A program made the translations under genes and the position numbers. The notes beneath the pieces are model-generated. The model saw only the letters and a program-made list of their open reading frames with translations. It was not told the origin of the DNA and searched no databases. A stretch of 64,000 nt of DNA from Beijerinckiaceae bacterium (GTDB lineage Bacteria; Pseudomonadota; Alphaproteobacteria; Rhizobiales; Beijerinckiaceae): contig JAIETL010000033.1 of NCBI GenBank assembly GCA_019745195.1, positions 1 to 64,000 on the forward strand. The letters run 5' to 3'. The first letter of the stretch is position 1. Every line of letters starts with the position of its first letter. Below are positions 16,446 to 25,275 of the stretch, piece by piece.

Positions 16446-18320
16446 TCAGTCCCGCAGCGGGCGCGGCACCGTCACGGGCCGCGCCTCGCGGGCCTGCGCG
16501 GCCAGCCGCACGGGCGCGTTGACCGCGCCGAACCCGGCATAGCCCTTCCGCCGCTCGACGATCTCGAAGAAGAAGCGCTGCGCGAAGACATGCGTGTAGA
16601 CCTGCAGGAACTCGGCCTCGCCGTCGCGGTCGTAGAGGATGTGGTGCTCGCGAAGCAGGTCGATGAAGTCCGGCTCCAGACCGTGGCGCGCCTCCAGATC
16701 GTCGTAATAGTTCTCGGGGATGTCGAGGAACGACAGACCTGCCGCCCGCATCGCGGTCACCGCCGCGAAGATGTCGGGCGCGCCGAAGGCGATGTGCTGC
16801 ACGCCCGAGCCGAAATGCTCCGAGACGAAGCGCGAGGACAAGGTCCGCGTCGCCTGAGAGCCGTTGAGCACGAAGCGCACCGCCCCGTCGTCGCTGATGA
16901 TCGGCCGGCTTTCGACCAGCCCCGCCGGATCGGCGATGGCGAGCTGCGGGATGCGCTCCAGCCTGAACAGCGAGGTGTAGAACAACAGCCAGGACAGCAT
17001 CTCCTCGTAGTCCATCGACTGGGAGATGTGATCGACGCTGTCGAGCAGCGGCCGGTCGAGCGCCGTCTCCGCTCCCTCAGCGATGAACTCGCGCTGCCAG
17101 ACTTCGCCGAGTTCGCCTGTGGCCTGCGTGAAGTAGATCAGCGCGCCGCCGACGCCCCGGATCGCCGGGATATGCATTTCGCCCGGCGCGATCGGCTGCT
17201 CGAAGGCCGCGATCCGGAGCGCTTTGGCCCGCGCCATTGCCTGCGAGACGTCCTCGACCCGCAGGCCGATGGCGCAGACGCCGGGGCCGTGGGTGATCGC
17301 ATGCGACTGGGCGAAGCCGTCCTTCTCGGTGTTCAGCACGAGGTTGACGCCGCCTTGCGTCCAGCGCGCCACCGACTTGCTGACATGCGCACCGGTCTGG
17401 CGGAAGCCGAGCGCCTGCAGCAGCACGGCGAGATCATCGGCGGTGTCCTCATCGAGCGCGAATTCGATGAACTCGACGCCGAGCACGCGCGCCCTCGGCG
17501 GCAAGCTCGGTTCCGTCTGGTCGGCGAGCGCGATCAGCGAACGCATGCCGTCGCTGGCGAGCCTGCGCGCGGAGCCCGCCCGGAACTGGTCGTTGAAGAT
17601 CTCGTGCGAGAGCGGCCCGGCATAGCCGGTCGCCTGCACGGCCCTGACGAAATCGACGACGGGAAGATCGCCCTGGCCAGGAAAGCAGCGGAAATGCCGA
17701 CTCCAGCTCAGCACGTCCATGTCGAGTTTTGGCGCGTCTGCGAGCTGGACGAGGAAGATGCGGTCTCCGGGAATGGACGCGATCGGCGCCAGCGGCGAGT
17801 TGCGCGCCAGCGTGTGGAAGGAATCGAGGATCAGCCCGATGCGCGGATGGTCGGCCCGGCGCACGATCTCCCAAGCGTCGCGATAGTCGTTGACATGTCG
17901 GCCCCAGGCCAGCGCCTCATAGCCGACGCGCACCCCTGATTTTTCGGCCAGTTCGCCAAGCTCGCGCAGATCCGCCGCCGCCCGGTCGATACCGCCCAGC
18001 GACTGCGGCGAGACGTTCGAGCAGATCAGCATCAGATCGGTGCCGAGTTCGTTCATCACATCGAACTTGCGCTGGGCGCGCGCGAAGGTGCGGGCGCGCA
18101 GCGGCTCGGGCATGCCCTCGAAATCGCGGAACGGCTGGAAGGCGACGATGGTCAGGCCGAGATCGGCGATCATCGCCCCGACATCGCGCGGGCTGCCGTC
18201 AAAGGTGAGAAAATCGTTCTCGAAGACCTCGACGGCGTCGAAGCCGGCCGCAGCGATGGCCTGCAGCTTCTCCGCCAGGTCGCCCGAGAGCGAAACGGTC
18301 GCGATCGAGGTCGGGTTCAT
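16446..18320 (-). CDS. quiC: 3-dehydroshikimate dehydratase fused to HPPD-like domain (QuiC-type)
   Basis: 624 aa from the ATG at 18320; the much longer open frame upstream is out of frame with the real neighbour. Residues 1-265 are a sugar-phosphate isomerase/AP endonuclease 2 TIM barrel with likely metal ligands E135, D166, H169, Q192 and E240. Residues about 278-600 are a tandem VOC module like 4-hydroxyphenylpyruvate dioxygenase, with H431, H509 and E586 as an intact facial triad. The family converts 3-dehydroshikimate to protocatechuate. The start overlaps the oxidoreductase stop (ATGA). Last gene of the cluster containing aroE and a Liv-type transporter. Confidence 0.88.
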   Translation of the reverse strand: MNPTSIATVSLSGDLAEKLQAIAAAGFDAVEVFENDFLTFDGSPRDVGAMIADLGLTIVAFQPFRDFEGMPEPLRARTFARAQRKFDVMNELGTDLMLICSNVSPQSLGGIDRAAADLRELGELAEKSGVRVGYEALAWGRHVNDYRDAWEIVRRADHPRIGLILDSFHTLARNSPLAPIASIPGDRIFLVQLADAPKLDMDVLSWSRHFRCFPGQGDLPVVDFVRAVQATGYAGPLSHEIFNDQFRAGSARRLASDGMRSLIALADQTEPSLPPRARVLGVEFIEFALDEDTADDLAVLLQALGFRQTGAHVSKSVARWTQGGVNLVLNTEKDGFAQSHAITHGPGVCAIGLRVEDVSQAMARAKALRIAAFEQPIAPGEMHIPAIRGVGGALIYFTQATGELGEVWQREFIAEGAETALDRPLLDSVDHISQSMDYEEMLSWLLFYTSLFRLERIPQLAIADPAGLVESRPIISDDGAVRFVLNGSQATRTLSSRFVSEHFGSGVQHIAFGAPDIFAAVTAMRAAGLSFLDIPENYYDDLEARHGLEPDFIDLLREHHILYDRDGEAEFLQVYTHVFAQRFFFEIVERRKGYAGFGAVNAPVRLAAQAREARPVTVPRPLRD

Positions 18321-19378
18321 GCGGCCTGCGCCTCCGGTTCGCCCGCGACCGCGACCGGGCCGCCCGTGCGCCCAGCTTCCGCGACAGCCTCGACCACAGC
18401 AAGGGTGCGCGCCGCATCCGCGGCATTCGTGATAGGCTGTTCGGCGCCTGCGATGACGGCGCAGAAATGCCGCAACTGCTCGGCCAAAGGCTCGACAGAG
18501 TCGACAGTGAGCGTCTCCTGCCGCAGCGGCTCCCACCAGCCGGGTTTGCCCCCATAGGACCAGAATTCGAGCTTCGGCAGCGCCAGCGAGCCCTCGCTGC
18601 CGGCGATCAGATAGCAGTGCCCGTCGCGCTGCGGATAGACCTTGTTCTCGCCCGAGGACAGCTCCCAGCTCCAGGGCGCGGGCGTCGCGTCGGACACGGT
18701 CGCGGTGCCCAGTGCGCCGCCCGAAAAACGGAAGATCAGGGCCGCCGTATCCTCGACCGCGAAGCCGCGCGTGGCGTTCGAGGTCATCGCCTGCACGCTC
18801 TCGATTTCGCCGCAGATGAAGCGCAGGTTGTCGATGTCGTGGATCAGGTTGATCAGCACCGGCCCGCCCCCAGTCTCGCGCCGCCATGCGACGTCGAAAT
18901 AGTCGTCGGGCTTAGCGATCAGGAACAGCGAATTGACCGCGACGATCCGGCCGAGCCGGCCCTCCCGCACCAGCTTCCGCGCCGCCTTGACGATCGGGTT
19001 GTGCCGGCGGTGGTGGCCGGCGAGGACGGCGACGCCGGTGCGCGCCTGCGCCGCGACGAGCGTTTGAGCCGCCGCCACGCTCTCGGCCAGCGGCTTCTCG
19101 ACAAGCACCGGCACACCGGCCTCCAGGCAGTCGATGGCGTTCGGCACATGCAGCGCGTTGGGCGTGGCCACGATAGCGCCATCGGGCCGCATCGCCGCCA
19201 GCATCTCGCGCGGGGAGGGAAACCAGGGCAGGCCGCGCTCGGCGGCGAGCGCCTTCGCCGCCTCGCTCGGATCGCAGATCGCGGCGCAGACGCAGTCAGG
19301 GGAGGCGTCGAGGCGTTCGAGATGGGCGCGGCCGATCAGCCCCGCGCCGATGAGGGCTATGGTCAGCCTGGCGCTCAC
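18317..19378 (-). CDS. Gfo/Idh/MocA-family oxidoreductase
   Basis: 353 aa, GTG start at 19378. The N-terminal Rossmann fold is clear (IALIGAGLIGRAHLERL), and EKPLAES carries the conserved catalytic Lys of the family. The C-terminal alpha/beta domain follows (GGGPVLINLIHDIDNLR). It overlaps quiC by 4 bp, so it probably serves the same pathway, perhaps as a quinate- or shikimate-type polyol dehydrogenase. That role is inferred; the known quinate dehydrogenases belong to other families. Confidence 0.85.
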   Translation of the reverse strand: MSARLTIALIGAGLIGRAHLERLDASPDCVCAAICDPSEAAKALAAERGLPWFPSPREMLAAMRPDGAIVATPNALHVPNAIDCLEAGVPVLVEKPLAESVAAAQTLVAAQARTGVAVLAGHHRRHNPIVKAARKLVREGRLGRIVAVNSLFLIAKPDDYFDVAWRRETGGGPVLINLIHDIDNLRFICGEIESVQAMTSNATRGFAVEDTAALIFRFSGGALGTATVSDATPAPWSWELSSGENKVYPQRDGHCYLIAGSEGSLALPKLEFWSYGGKPGWWEPLRQETLTVDSVEPLAEQLRHFCAVIAGAEQPITNAADAARTLAVVEAVAEAGRTGGPVAVAGEPEAQAA

Positions 19379-19408
19379 GTCGCACGTCTCGGACTGGAAG
19401 CGCGACGC

Positions 19409-19537
19409 ACCCCCTCTCCCCTTGCGGGAGAGGGCTGGGGTGAGGGGTAGCGCTGCGCTATCCGATGAGCGCGGCGCGACCCCTCATCCGTCAGCGCTTC
19501 GCGCTGCCACCTTCTCCCGCAAGGGGAGAAGGAAGAG
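19409..19537. repeat. Family C palindromic repeat (copy 1)
   Basis: About 129 bp with end arms CCCCCTCTCCCCTTGCGGGAG and CTTCTCCCGCAAGGGGAGAA and inner GTGAGGGGT / ACCCCTCAT segments. Similar to 43830-43983 and 54849-54988. It sits between livF and the oxidoreductase, inside an otherwise tight cluster. Confidence 0.8.
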
Positions 19538-19553
19538 AGCGTCGAGCCGCCCA

Positions 19554-20291
19554 TCACGCCGGCTCCGTCAGCGCGCCGCCCAAAAACAGCTGCGCCACGC
19601 GCGGGTCGTTCAGGATCTCCGCCGCCGGACCCTGCATCCGGGTCTGGCCGAGTTCGAGCACCAGCCCCTCATCGGAGATTTCCAGCGCCGAGCGGGCGTT
19701 CTGCTCGATCATCAGGATGGTGACGCCTTTCGACCGGAGCTCCATCAGGATGGCGAACGTCTCCTGCACCAGCATCGGCGAAAGCCCGATCGAGGGCTCG
19801 TCGATCAGCGCGAGCTTGGGATCGAGCAGGAGCCCGCGCACGATTTCGAGCTGCTTCTGCTGTCCGCCGGACAGCGTCGAGGCCTGCACGTCGGCCTTGG
19901 CGCGCAGCGAAGGGAAACGGTCGAGAGCCGCCTCGATTCGCTTCGGCATGTCGGTGATATGCGAGCCAGCGGCGACCGCGCCGAGTTCGATATTGTGGCG
20001 CACCGAGAGTTCGGGGAAGATGTTGCGGCCTTGCGGCACATAGCAGATGCCGGCCTCCAGCAACTTGCGCTGGCTCCAGTTGGTGATCTCCTGCCCTTCT
20101 AGCCGGATATGGCCCTCGCGCACCTTGAGCAGGCCGAAGATCGCCTTGAACACGGTCGACTTTCCGGCCCCATTGGGGCCTATCACGGTGGTGATCGCGG
20201 CGCGCGGCACCTTGAAGCTCGTGCCGTTGAGGATGGTCATGGCGCCGTAGCCGCCGACCACGCCGTCGAGTTCAAGGATAGGTGTGGTCAT
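19554..20291 (-). CDS. livF: ABC transporter ATPase, LivF-type
   Basis: 245 aa from the ATG at 20291, two bases after livG. It has Walker A GPNGAGKST, signature LSGGQQKQLE and Walker B LALIDEP, with EQNARSALEISD typical of LivF. It powers import with LivG, LivH and LivM. The family name reflects branched-chain amino acid systems, but many members carry aromatic or hydroaromatic acids. The neighbours here suggest a shikimate-like substrate. Confidence 0.92.
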   Translation of the reverse strand: MTTPILELDGVVGGYGAMTILNGTSFKVPRAAITTVIGPNGAGKSTVFKAIFGLLKVREGHIRLEGQEITNWSQRKLLEAGICYVPQGRNIFPELSVRHNIELGAVAAGSHITDMPKRIEAALDRFPSLRAKADVQASTLSGGQQKQLEIVRGLLLDPKLALIDEPSIGLSPMLVQETFAILMELRSKGVTILMIEQNARSALEISDEGLVLELGQTRMQGPAAEILNDPRVAQLFLGGALTEPA

Positions 20292-20293
20292 GC

Positions 20294-21037
20294 TCAATGC
20301 CCCAGATACGCGTCGATCACGGCGGGGTTCGCCCTGACCTCCGCCGGCGTGCCCTGCGCCAGCACCTTGCCCTCCGCCAGCACGATCACGCGCGAGCACA
20401 GGCTCATCACGAAATCCATGTTGTGCTCGATCACGACGAAGGTCGCGCCCTGCTCTGCGTTGATCGCGCGCAGGCGCTCCTTCAGGTCGCCGAGCATGGT
20501 CAGGTTGACGCCGCCGGCCGGCTCGTCGAGCAGCACGAGACGCGGGCCGGCCATGAAGGCCATCGCCGCGTCGAGCAGTTTTTGCTGGCCATAGGACAAC
20601 CCGCCGGCCTTGGCGTCGACCAGATGCCCGAGCTTGAAGAAGGCGATCATCTGGTCGGCCTTGGCGGACAGTCCGGCGTCGCGCGGCCCGAAGAACCGCG
20701 ACAGCATCGTGCCCTCATGCTCCTGGCCGGCGAGGATCAGGTTCTCGCGCACGGTCAGTTCGGGGAAAACCTGCAAAAGCTGGAAGGTGCGGCTGACGCC
20801 GAGCCGGTTGAGTTCGGAGGGGCGCTTGTTGGTGACCTCCTTGCCGTCGAGCTTCACCGAGCCTTCGGTCGGCTCCAGTTGCCCGAGGATGCAGTTGAAA
20901 AGGGTCGACTTGCCGCAGCCGTTCGGCCCGATGATACCCAGGATCTCGCCCTCGTTGACCGAGAAGGAGACGCCGTTCACGGCCTTGATGCCCCCAAAGG
21001 CCTTGTGGAGATTGGTGACTTCCAGAACCTGTGTCAT
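20294..21037 (-). CDS. livG: ABC transporter ATPase, LivG-type
   Basis: 247 aa from the ATG at 21037, overlapping the livM stop by 4 bp. Walker A is GPNGCGKST, the signature region is LSYGQQKLLD and Walker B is LVLLDEP; EHNMDFVMSLC is typical of LivG. LSYGQ replaces the more common LSGGQ, which is normal for LivG. Second ATPase of the transporter. Confidence 0.92.
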   Translation of the reverse strand: MTQVLEVTNLHKAFGGIKAVNGVSFSVNEGEILGIIGPNGCGKSTLFNCILGQLEPTEGSVKLDGKEVTNKRPSELNRLGVSRTFQLLQVFPELTVRENLILAGQEHEGTMLSRFFGPRDAGLSAKADQMIAFFKLGHLVDAKAGGLSYGQQKLLDAAMAFMAGPRLVLLDEPAGGVNLTMLGDLKERLRAINAEQGATFVVIEHNMDFVMSLCSRVIVLAEGKVLAQGTPAEVRANPAVIDAYLGH

Positions 21038-22044
21038 CGGCCGGCTCCCTTGCCTGTGAGCTTGGCGTAAGCCCGCTCCATGAGCCCGCTCATGCCCTGC
21101 GGGCAGGCGATCAGCAGCAGCATGACGATGGCGGCAAAAATGATCAGGTAGAGCGAGCCGGCAAAGCGAAGCCATTCCGGCAGCACGACGCCGAGCAGCG
21201 CGCCGATGAAGGGACCGAGCAGATAGCCCGAGCCGCCGGCGACGACCATCAGCAGCAGGAAGAAGCTCTGCGACAGCGAGAAAGGCGAGGGGTCGATGAA
21301 CTCGACCAGCGGCGCGTAGAGCGCGCCCGCAAAGCCCGCATAGGCCGAGCCGATGGCGAAGGCGAGCAGCGTGTAGAGGCGGGTATCGACGCCCAGGCTC
21401 GCGGCCCGGATCGGGTTTTCGCGTAGCGCCGTGAAGGCGCGGCCCCACGGGCTGCGGATCATCCACCACAGCACGACTGCGAGGATGAAGGTGATGACCA
21501 CGACGAAACGGTGGAATTCCAGCGCGTTGAACAGCTTGATGCCGAAAAAGTCCGGCCGGTTGATGTTGGAGATGCCGAAGACGCCGCCGGTCAGCCATTG
21601 CTCGTTGCGCATGATCAGCCAGATCAGCGTCGAGAAGGCGAGCGTGACGAAGGCGAGGTAATGCGCCTTGACCCTGAGCGCCGGGAAGCCGAGCACGAGC
21701 CCGACCGCGAAGGTCAAAAGCCCCGACAGCGCAAAGCACACATACCAGGAGACGCCGTATTTCGTGGTCAGGATCGCGGTGAGATAAGCGCCCAGCCCCA
21801 TGAAGGCGGCCTGCGCCAGCGATTTGAGGCCGGCATAGCCGAGCGTCAGGTTCAGCCCCATCACGGCGATGCTGGTCACGAGCCAGAGCGACAGCACATA
21901 GGTGCCGTAGCGCCCCATGCCGACCGGCGCGAACCAGAGGATGACCGCGCCGGCGAGCAGCGTCAGCAGCGTGCCGTCGATGAAGCCGGGGAGGGGGAGA
22001 CTGCGCGTCTGCGGCAGGGTCTCGCGGGTTGCGGGCGCGGTCAT
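21034..22044 (-). CDS. livM: ABC transporter permease, LivM-type
   Basis: 336 aa from the ATG at 22044, overlapping livH by 4 bp. It has about ten hydrophobic segments and the LivM permease motif region (GYAGLKSLAQAAFMGLGAY; RENPIRAASLGVD contacts the ATPase). Inner-membrane subunit that pairs with LivH. Confidence 0.92.
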   Translation of the reverse strand: MTAPATRETLPQTRSLPLPGFIDGTLLTLLAGAVILWFAPVGMGRYGTYVLSLWLVTSIAVMGLNLTLGYAGLKSLAQAAFMGLGAYLTAILTTKYGVSWYVCFALSGLLTFAVGLVLGFPALRVKAHYLAFVTLAFSTLIWLIMRNEQWLTGGVFGISNINRPDFFGIKLFNALEFHRFVVVITFILAVVLWWMIRSPWGRAFTALRENPIRAASLGVDTRLYTLLAFAIGSAYAGFAGALYAPLVEFIDPSPFSLSQSFFLLLMVVAGGSGYLLGPFIGALLGVVLPEWLRFAGSLYLIIFAAIVMLLLIACPQGMSGLMERAYAKLTGKGAGR

Positions 22045-22919
22045 ACGCGGCGCTCCTCTTTGCGGCCCATCAGGCCTTCCGGCTTGAGCAGGATGATGAC
22101 GACGAGCAGGACGAGCGGCACGGCGAGCCGATAGGAACTGGAGACGTAGGCTGCGGCCATGGAGTCGACGATGCCGACGATCAGACCGCCGACGAGCGCG
22201 CCGCGCACCTGGTTGAAGCCGCCGACAATCGCCGCGATGAAGGCGAACAGGCCGATGACCTCGCCATTGGAAAACTTCGCCAGATAGATCGGCGAGATCA
22301 GCACGGAGGCGACGACCGCGAGCGCGGCGTTGATCGCGAAGGTCAAAAGGACCATCCGCTCGACCGGAATGCCGAGGATGCGCGCGACAGTCGGGTTCTG
22401 CGCTGTCGCCTGCATCTGCCGCCCGAGCCGCGTGCCGCCGACGAACCATTGCAGCAGGAAGATCACCGCGAAGGCGACCGCGATGATCGCCAGATGCTGC
22501 AGCGAGATCGACGCGCCAAACACCTGGATTGTCTGCGAGGGCACGAAGGAGGGAAAGGTCTGCGCCTCGGCCGAGAAGCCGTCCTTGGCGCCTTCCTTCA
22601 TGATGATCGAGAGCGCCATGGTGGCGATGGCGAGCGGCAGCACGCCATGCCGGATCATCGGATCGACCACGAACAGCTTGAAGCCGACGCCGAAGATCAG
22701 GATGAAGGCCGCGATCCCGATCAGCGCCCCGAGCCAGACCGGCGCGCCGAGAACCTTGATCGCCAGCAGGACGAGGATCGCCGGCAGCATGACGAACTCG
22801 CCCTGCGCGAAGTTGATCGTCTGCGAGGTCTGCCAGACCAGCGTGAAGCCGATGGCCGCGAGCGCATAGATCGCGCCCGTGGCGATGCCGGCGATGAGAT
22901 ACGCGATGAATTCGACCAT
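22041..22919 (-). CDS. livH: ABC transporter permease, LivH-type
   Basis: 292 aa from the ATG at 22919 (MVEFIAYLIAGIATG); the longer frame would start inside the intergenic repeat region. Multiple membrane segments, plus INFAQGEFVMLPA near the N-terminus and TAQNPTVARILGIPVERM as the ATPase-coupling loop. Translationally coupled to livM. Confidence 0.92.
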   Translation of the reverse strand: MVEFIAYLIAGIATGAIYALAAIGFTLVWQTSQTINFAQGEFVMLPAILVLLAIKVLGAPVWLGALIGIAAFILIFGVGFKLFVVDPMIRHGVLPLAIATMALSIIMKEGAKDGFSAEAQTFPSFVPSQTIQVFGASISLQHLAIIAVAFAVIFLLQWFVGGTRLGRQMQATAQNPTVARILGIPVERMVLLTFAINAALAVVASVLISPIYLAKFSNGEVIGLFAFIAAIVGGFNQVRGALVGGLIVGIVDSMAAAYVSSSYRLAVPLVLLVVIILLKPEGLMGRKEERRV

Positions 22920-22981
22920 GGCTTTTGCCTCGCGGTTGATCGTCATGGTCGGGCTTGACCCGACCATCTCTGGACGAAAGC

Positions 22982-23070
22982 CGTCATTGCGAGGAGGCGG
23001 AGCCGACGAAGCAATCCAGGAGGACGTAGAGCGCGCAGCTCTGGATTGCTTCGCTTCGCTCGCAATGACG
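22982..23070. repeat. Family A palindromic repeat (copy 2)
   Basis: 89 bp: CGTCATTGCGAGGAGGCGGA on the left, CGCTTCGCTCGCAATGACG on the right, inner CAATCCAG and CTGGATTG arms. It separates the binding-protein gene from livH in the same transcription direction and could act as an mRNA-processing or stabilising hairpin. Confidence 0.85.
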
Positions 23071-23086
23071 ATGAGCGCGGCCGGCC

Positions 23087-24223
23087 TTACGGCTTGATCT
23101 TCGGCAGGGTCGCGTTGATCACCTGTTTGCCGTCGATCACCTCGGCGAGGAAGCTGACCCGGTCGAGGTCGCCATTGGCCTCGATCGTGGTCTCCATCAG
23201 GATGCCGGGTTCATCAGCCGGCGTGATCGTCGCGCCGCGCAGCGTGTCGGCGACGCCCTTCTTGTCGAACTTCTTCTGCTTCTCGGTCGCCCATTTGACC
23301 ATGTAGACGGCCATGTAGCCCTTCAGGCCGTTATGGTCGGACGCGTAGTTGTACTTCGCCTGAAACTTCTTGCCGAACTCCTGGAAGGCCGGGATCGGCG
23401 CGTCGATCGAGAGGCCGACATGGCCCTTGACGCCGTTGGCGGCCGCGCCTGCGAGCGAGATCACCTTGGCGCCGAGCAGCGTCGTCTCGCCGACCATCGG
23501 CTTGGTGACGCCCTGCTGCTTGGCTGCGGTCAGGAAGCGGGCGCTCTCCTCCTCGTTGAGATAGACGAAGACGGCGTCGGCGTTGGAGTTCTTCACCTTG
23601 ATCGCGTCGGCGGCGAAATCGGCCTGGCCCTGCTCGGTCGAGACGTCGGCCGCGACCTTGATTCCGGCCTTCTCCAACTCTGGGATGATCGCGTCGCGCC
23701 CGCCCTTGCCGAAATCGTTGTTGACCCAGACCACCGCGACCGAACCGGCCTTGACAGTGTTCTTGAGATAGTTGGCGATCTTGGGCATCGCCGCCGCCTG
23801 GCTGAGCGAGGTGCGGAAGATGTAGTTGTTGCCCTGCCTCGTCAGGCCGGCCGCCTCGCCGCCGACGATCTGGGCGATCTCGGCGCGCTGGGCGATCTGC
23901 ATGGACGCGCCGATCGGGCCGGAGAAGACCGGGCCGAGCACGGCATAGGTGCCCTCGTCGATGGCGCGCTGCACGGCGGCGCGTGTGTTGCCCGGGTTCG
24001 TCTGCGTGTCGTAATGCGTGATTTCGATCTGGCGGCCCATGATGCCGCCCTTGGCGTTGATGTCGGCCACGGCGAGATCGATGCCGTTCTTCCAGTTGGT
24101 GCCGGCGGTCGCGCCCGCGCCCGACAGTTCGACCACGTTGATGAGCTTGACCTTCTCCTGCGCAACGGCCGGCAGGCCAAGAGCTGCGCTCAGCGCGGCT
24201 GCGATGATCCACTTGTTTGTCAT
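23087..24223 (-). CDS. ABC transporter periplasmic substrate-binding protein, LivK-type
   Basis: 378 aa; the ATG at 24223 follows GGAGGAG. A Sec signal peptide is clear (MTNKWIIAAALSAALGLPAVAQ). The Peripla_BP_6 fold shows in GTNWKNGIDLAVADINAKGG, AVLGPVFSGPIGASMQIAQ and VVWVNNDFGKGGRD. Gene order (binding protein, H, M, G, F) is standard. Ligand specificity is not readable. The position between aroE and quiC argues for quinate, shikimate or dehydroshikimate. Confidence 0.92.
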   Translation of the reverse strand: MTNKWIIAAALSAALGLPAVAQEKVKLINVVELSGAGATAGTNWKNGIDLAVADINAKGGIMGRQIEITHYDTQTNPGNTRAAVQRAIDEGTYAVLGPVFSGPIGASMQIAQRAEIAQIVGGEAAGLTRQGNNYIFRTSLSQAAAMPKIANYLKNTVKAGSVAVVWVNNDFGKGGRDAIIPELEKAGIKVAADVSTEQGQADFAADAIKVKNSNADAVFVYLNEEESARFLTAAKQQGVTKPMVGETTLLGAKVISLAGAAANGVKGHVGLSIDAPIPAFQEFGKKFQAKYNYASDHNGLKGYMAVYMVKWATEKQKKFDKKGVADTLRGATITPADEPGILMETTIEANGDLDRVSFLAEVIDGKQVINATLPKIKP

Positions 24224-24286
24224 ATCGTCGTCTCCTCCGAGGAAAGGTTGTTTCTTGGCTTCGCCCGGTTTGCTCCGGGGCGTCCT

Positions 24287-25171
24287 TCAGGCGGCGTGGT
24301 CTTTGGTCTCCTGCGCCGCGAGAGCCTGGTCGAAAGCCTCGGCGATCGCGCCATCGGCCGGCGCGACGCCGGTGAACAGGGCGAAGGCATCGACGGCCTG
24401 ATTGATCGAAAGTTCGCGCCCGGTCATCACCGTCGCCCCGGCGTTGCGCGCGGCGATCAGCAGCGGCGTCCAGAGCGGATGGTAGACCGCGTCGGCCACC
24501 CATTGCGAGGGCTGGATCAACCCGGCCGGCACAGGGTTGTCGCGGTTGGGAAGCATGCCGATCGGCGTGCCGTTGACGATGCCGGCTGCCCCCGTGACGG
24601 CGTCCTCGACGCTGGCCGCGATCGCGACGGACGCGCTCCGGCCGAGTTGGCCCGCCAGCGCCTGAGCCTTGGCGCGGTCGACGTCGAACAGCCTTAGGGT
24701 GCGCACGCCGCAGGAGGCGAGCGCGAAGCCGATCGCCTTGCCGACGCCGCCGGTGCCGATGATCGCGACGGGGCTCTCGCCGTCCTGCCGGTTCATGGCG
24801 CGATAAGCGGTGGCGAAGCCCGTCGCGTCGGTGTTGTAGCCGGTCAGGCCGCCCTCGCGCGCCACGACCGTGTTGACCGCGCCCATGGCTTTAGCCTCCG
24901 GCGAGAGCGCGTCGAGCAGCGGGACGACCGCCTCCTTGTAGGGGAAGGTCACGTTGATGCCGGAAAAACCGAGCCGGCGCACGCCATCCAGCATCGCGGC
25001 GAGGTCATCGGAGCCTGCGCCCGCGACTTCGATCAGATGATAGTGCAGGTCCATGCCAGCCGCCCGCGCGGCCGCCTCATGCATCGCCGGCGCGGCCGAA
25101 TGGCCGATCGGCGAACCGATCAGCCCGAGCAGGACGCGCTTCGTCCGTCTGGCGATGGGAAATCCCGGCAT
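24287..25171 (-). CDS. aroE: Shikimate (or quinate/shikimate) dehydrogenase
   Basis: 294 aa from the ATG at 25171 (MPGFPIARRTKRVLLGLIG), with AGGGA upstream. GLIGSPIGHSAAPAMHE is the substrate-binding N-terminal motif, NVTFPYKEAV carries the catalytic Lys, NTDATG carries the catalytic Asp, and GTGGVGKAIGFAL binds the cofactor. FDVDRAKA after the Rossmann motif has an acidic residue, which favours NAD and so a catabolic enzyme over the NADPH-using biosynthetic AroE. First metabolic gene of the cluster, downstream of a LysR regulator. Confidence 0.88.
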   Translation of the reverse strand: MPGFPIARRTKRVLLGLIGSPIGHSAAPAMHEAAARAAGMDLHYHLIEVAGAGSDDLAAMLDGVRRLGFSGINVTFPYKEAVVPLLDALSPEAKAMGAVNTVVAREGGLTGYNTDATGFATAYRAMNRQDGESPVAIIGTGGVGKAIGFALASCGVRTLRLFDVDRAKAQALAGQLGRSASVAIAASVEDAVTGAAGIVNGTPIGMLPNRDNPVPAGLIQPSQWVADAVYHPLWTPLLIAARNAGATVMTGRELSINQAVDAFALFTGVAPADGAIAEAFDQALAAQETKDHAA

Positions 25172-25240
25172 ATCCGTCCCTATTGCGGCTCGCCCGTCTT
25201 GAAAAGCAGGCTTTGCGACATCGCTCTTTAAGCCGATTTG

Positions 25241-25256
25241 GCGCGATAACGCGATA
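25241..25256. promoter_or_regulatory. Tandem octamer in the aroE 5' region, candidate regulator site
   Basis: CGCGATAA occurs twice back to back (25241-25248, 25249-25256) about 70 bp upstream of the aroE start, between the LysR gene and aroE. The flanks are AT-richer than usual for this DNA (TAACCTGATGTTATTTT). A binding site for the adjacent LysR protein is possible but unproven. Confidence 0.3.
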
Positions 25257-25275
25257 ACCAATCCGTCCTGATTAC

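Noticed and set aside
18321-18887. In-frame N-terminal extension of quiC (to 813 aa)
   Set aside because: It overlaps the Gfo/Idh/MocA gene in another frame and has no start signal; the ATG at 18320 forms a normal ATGA junction.
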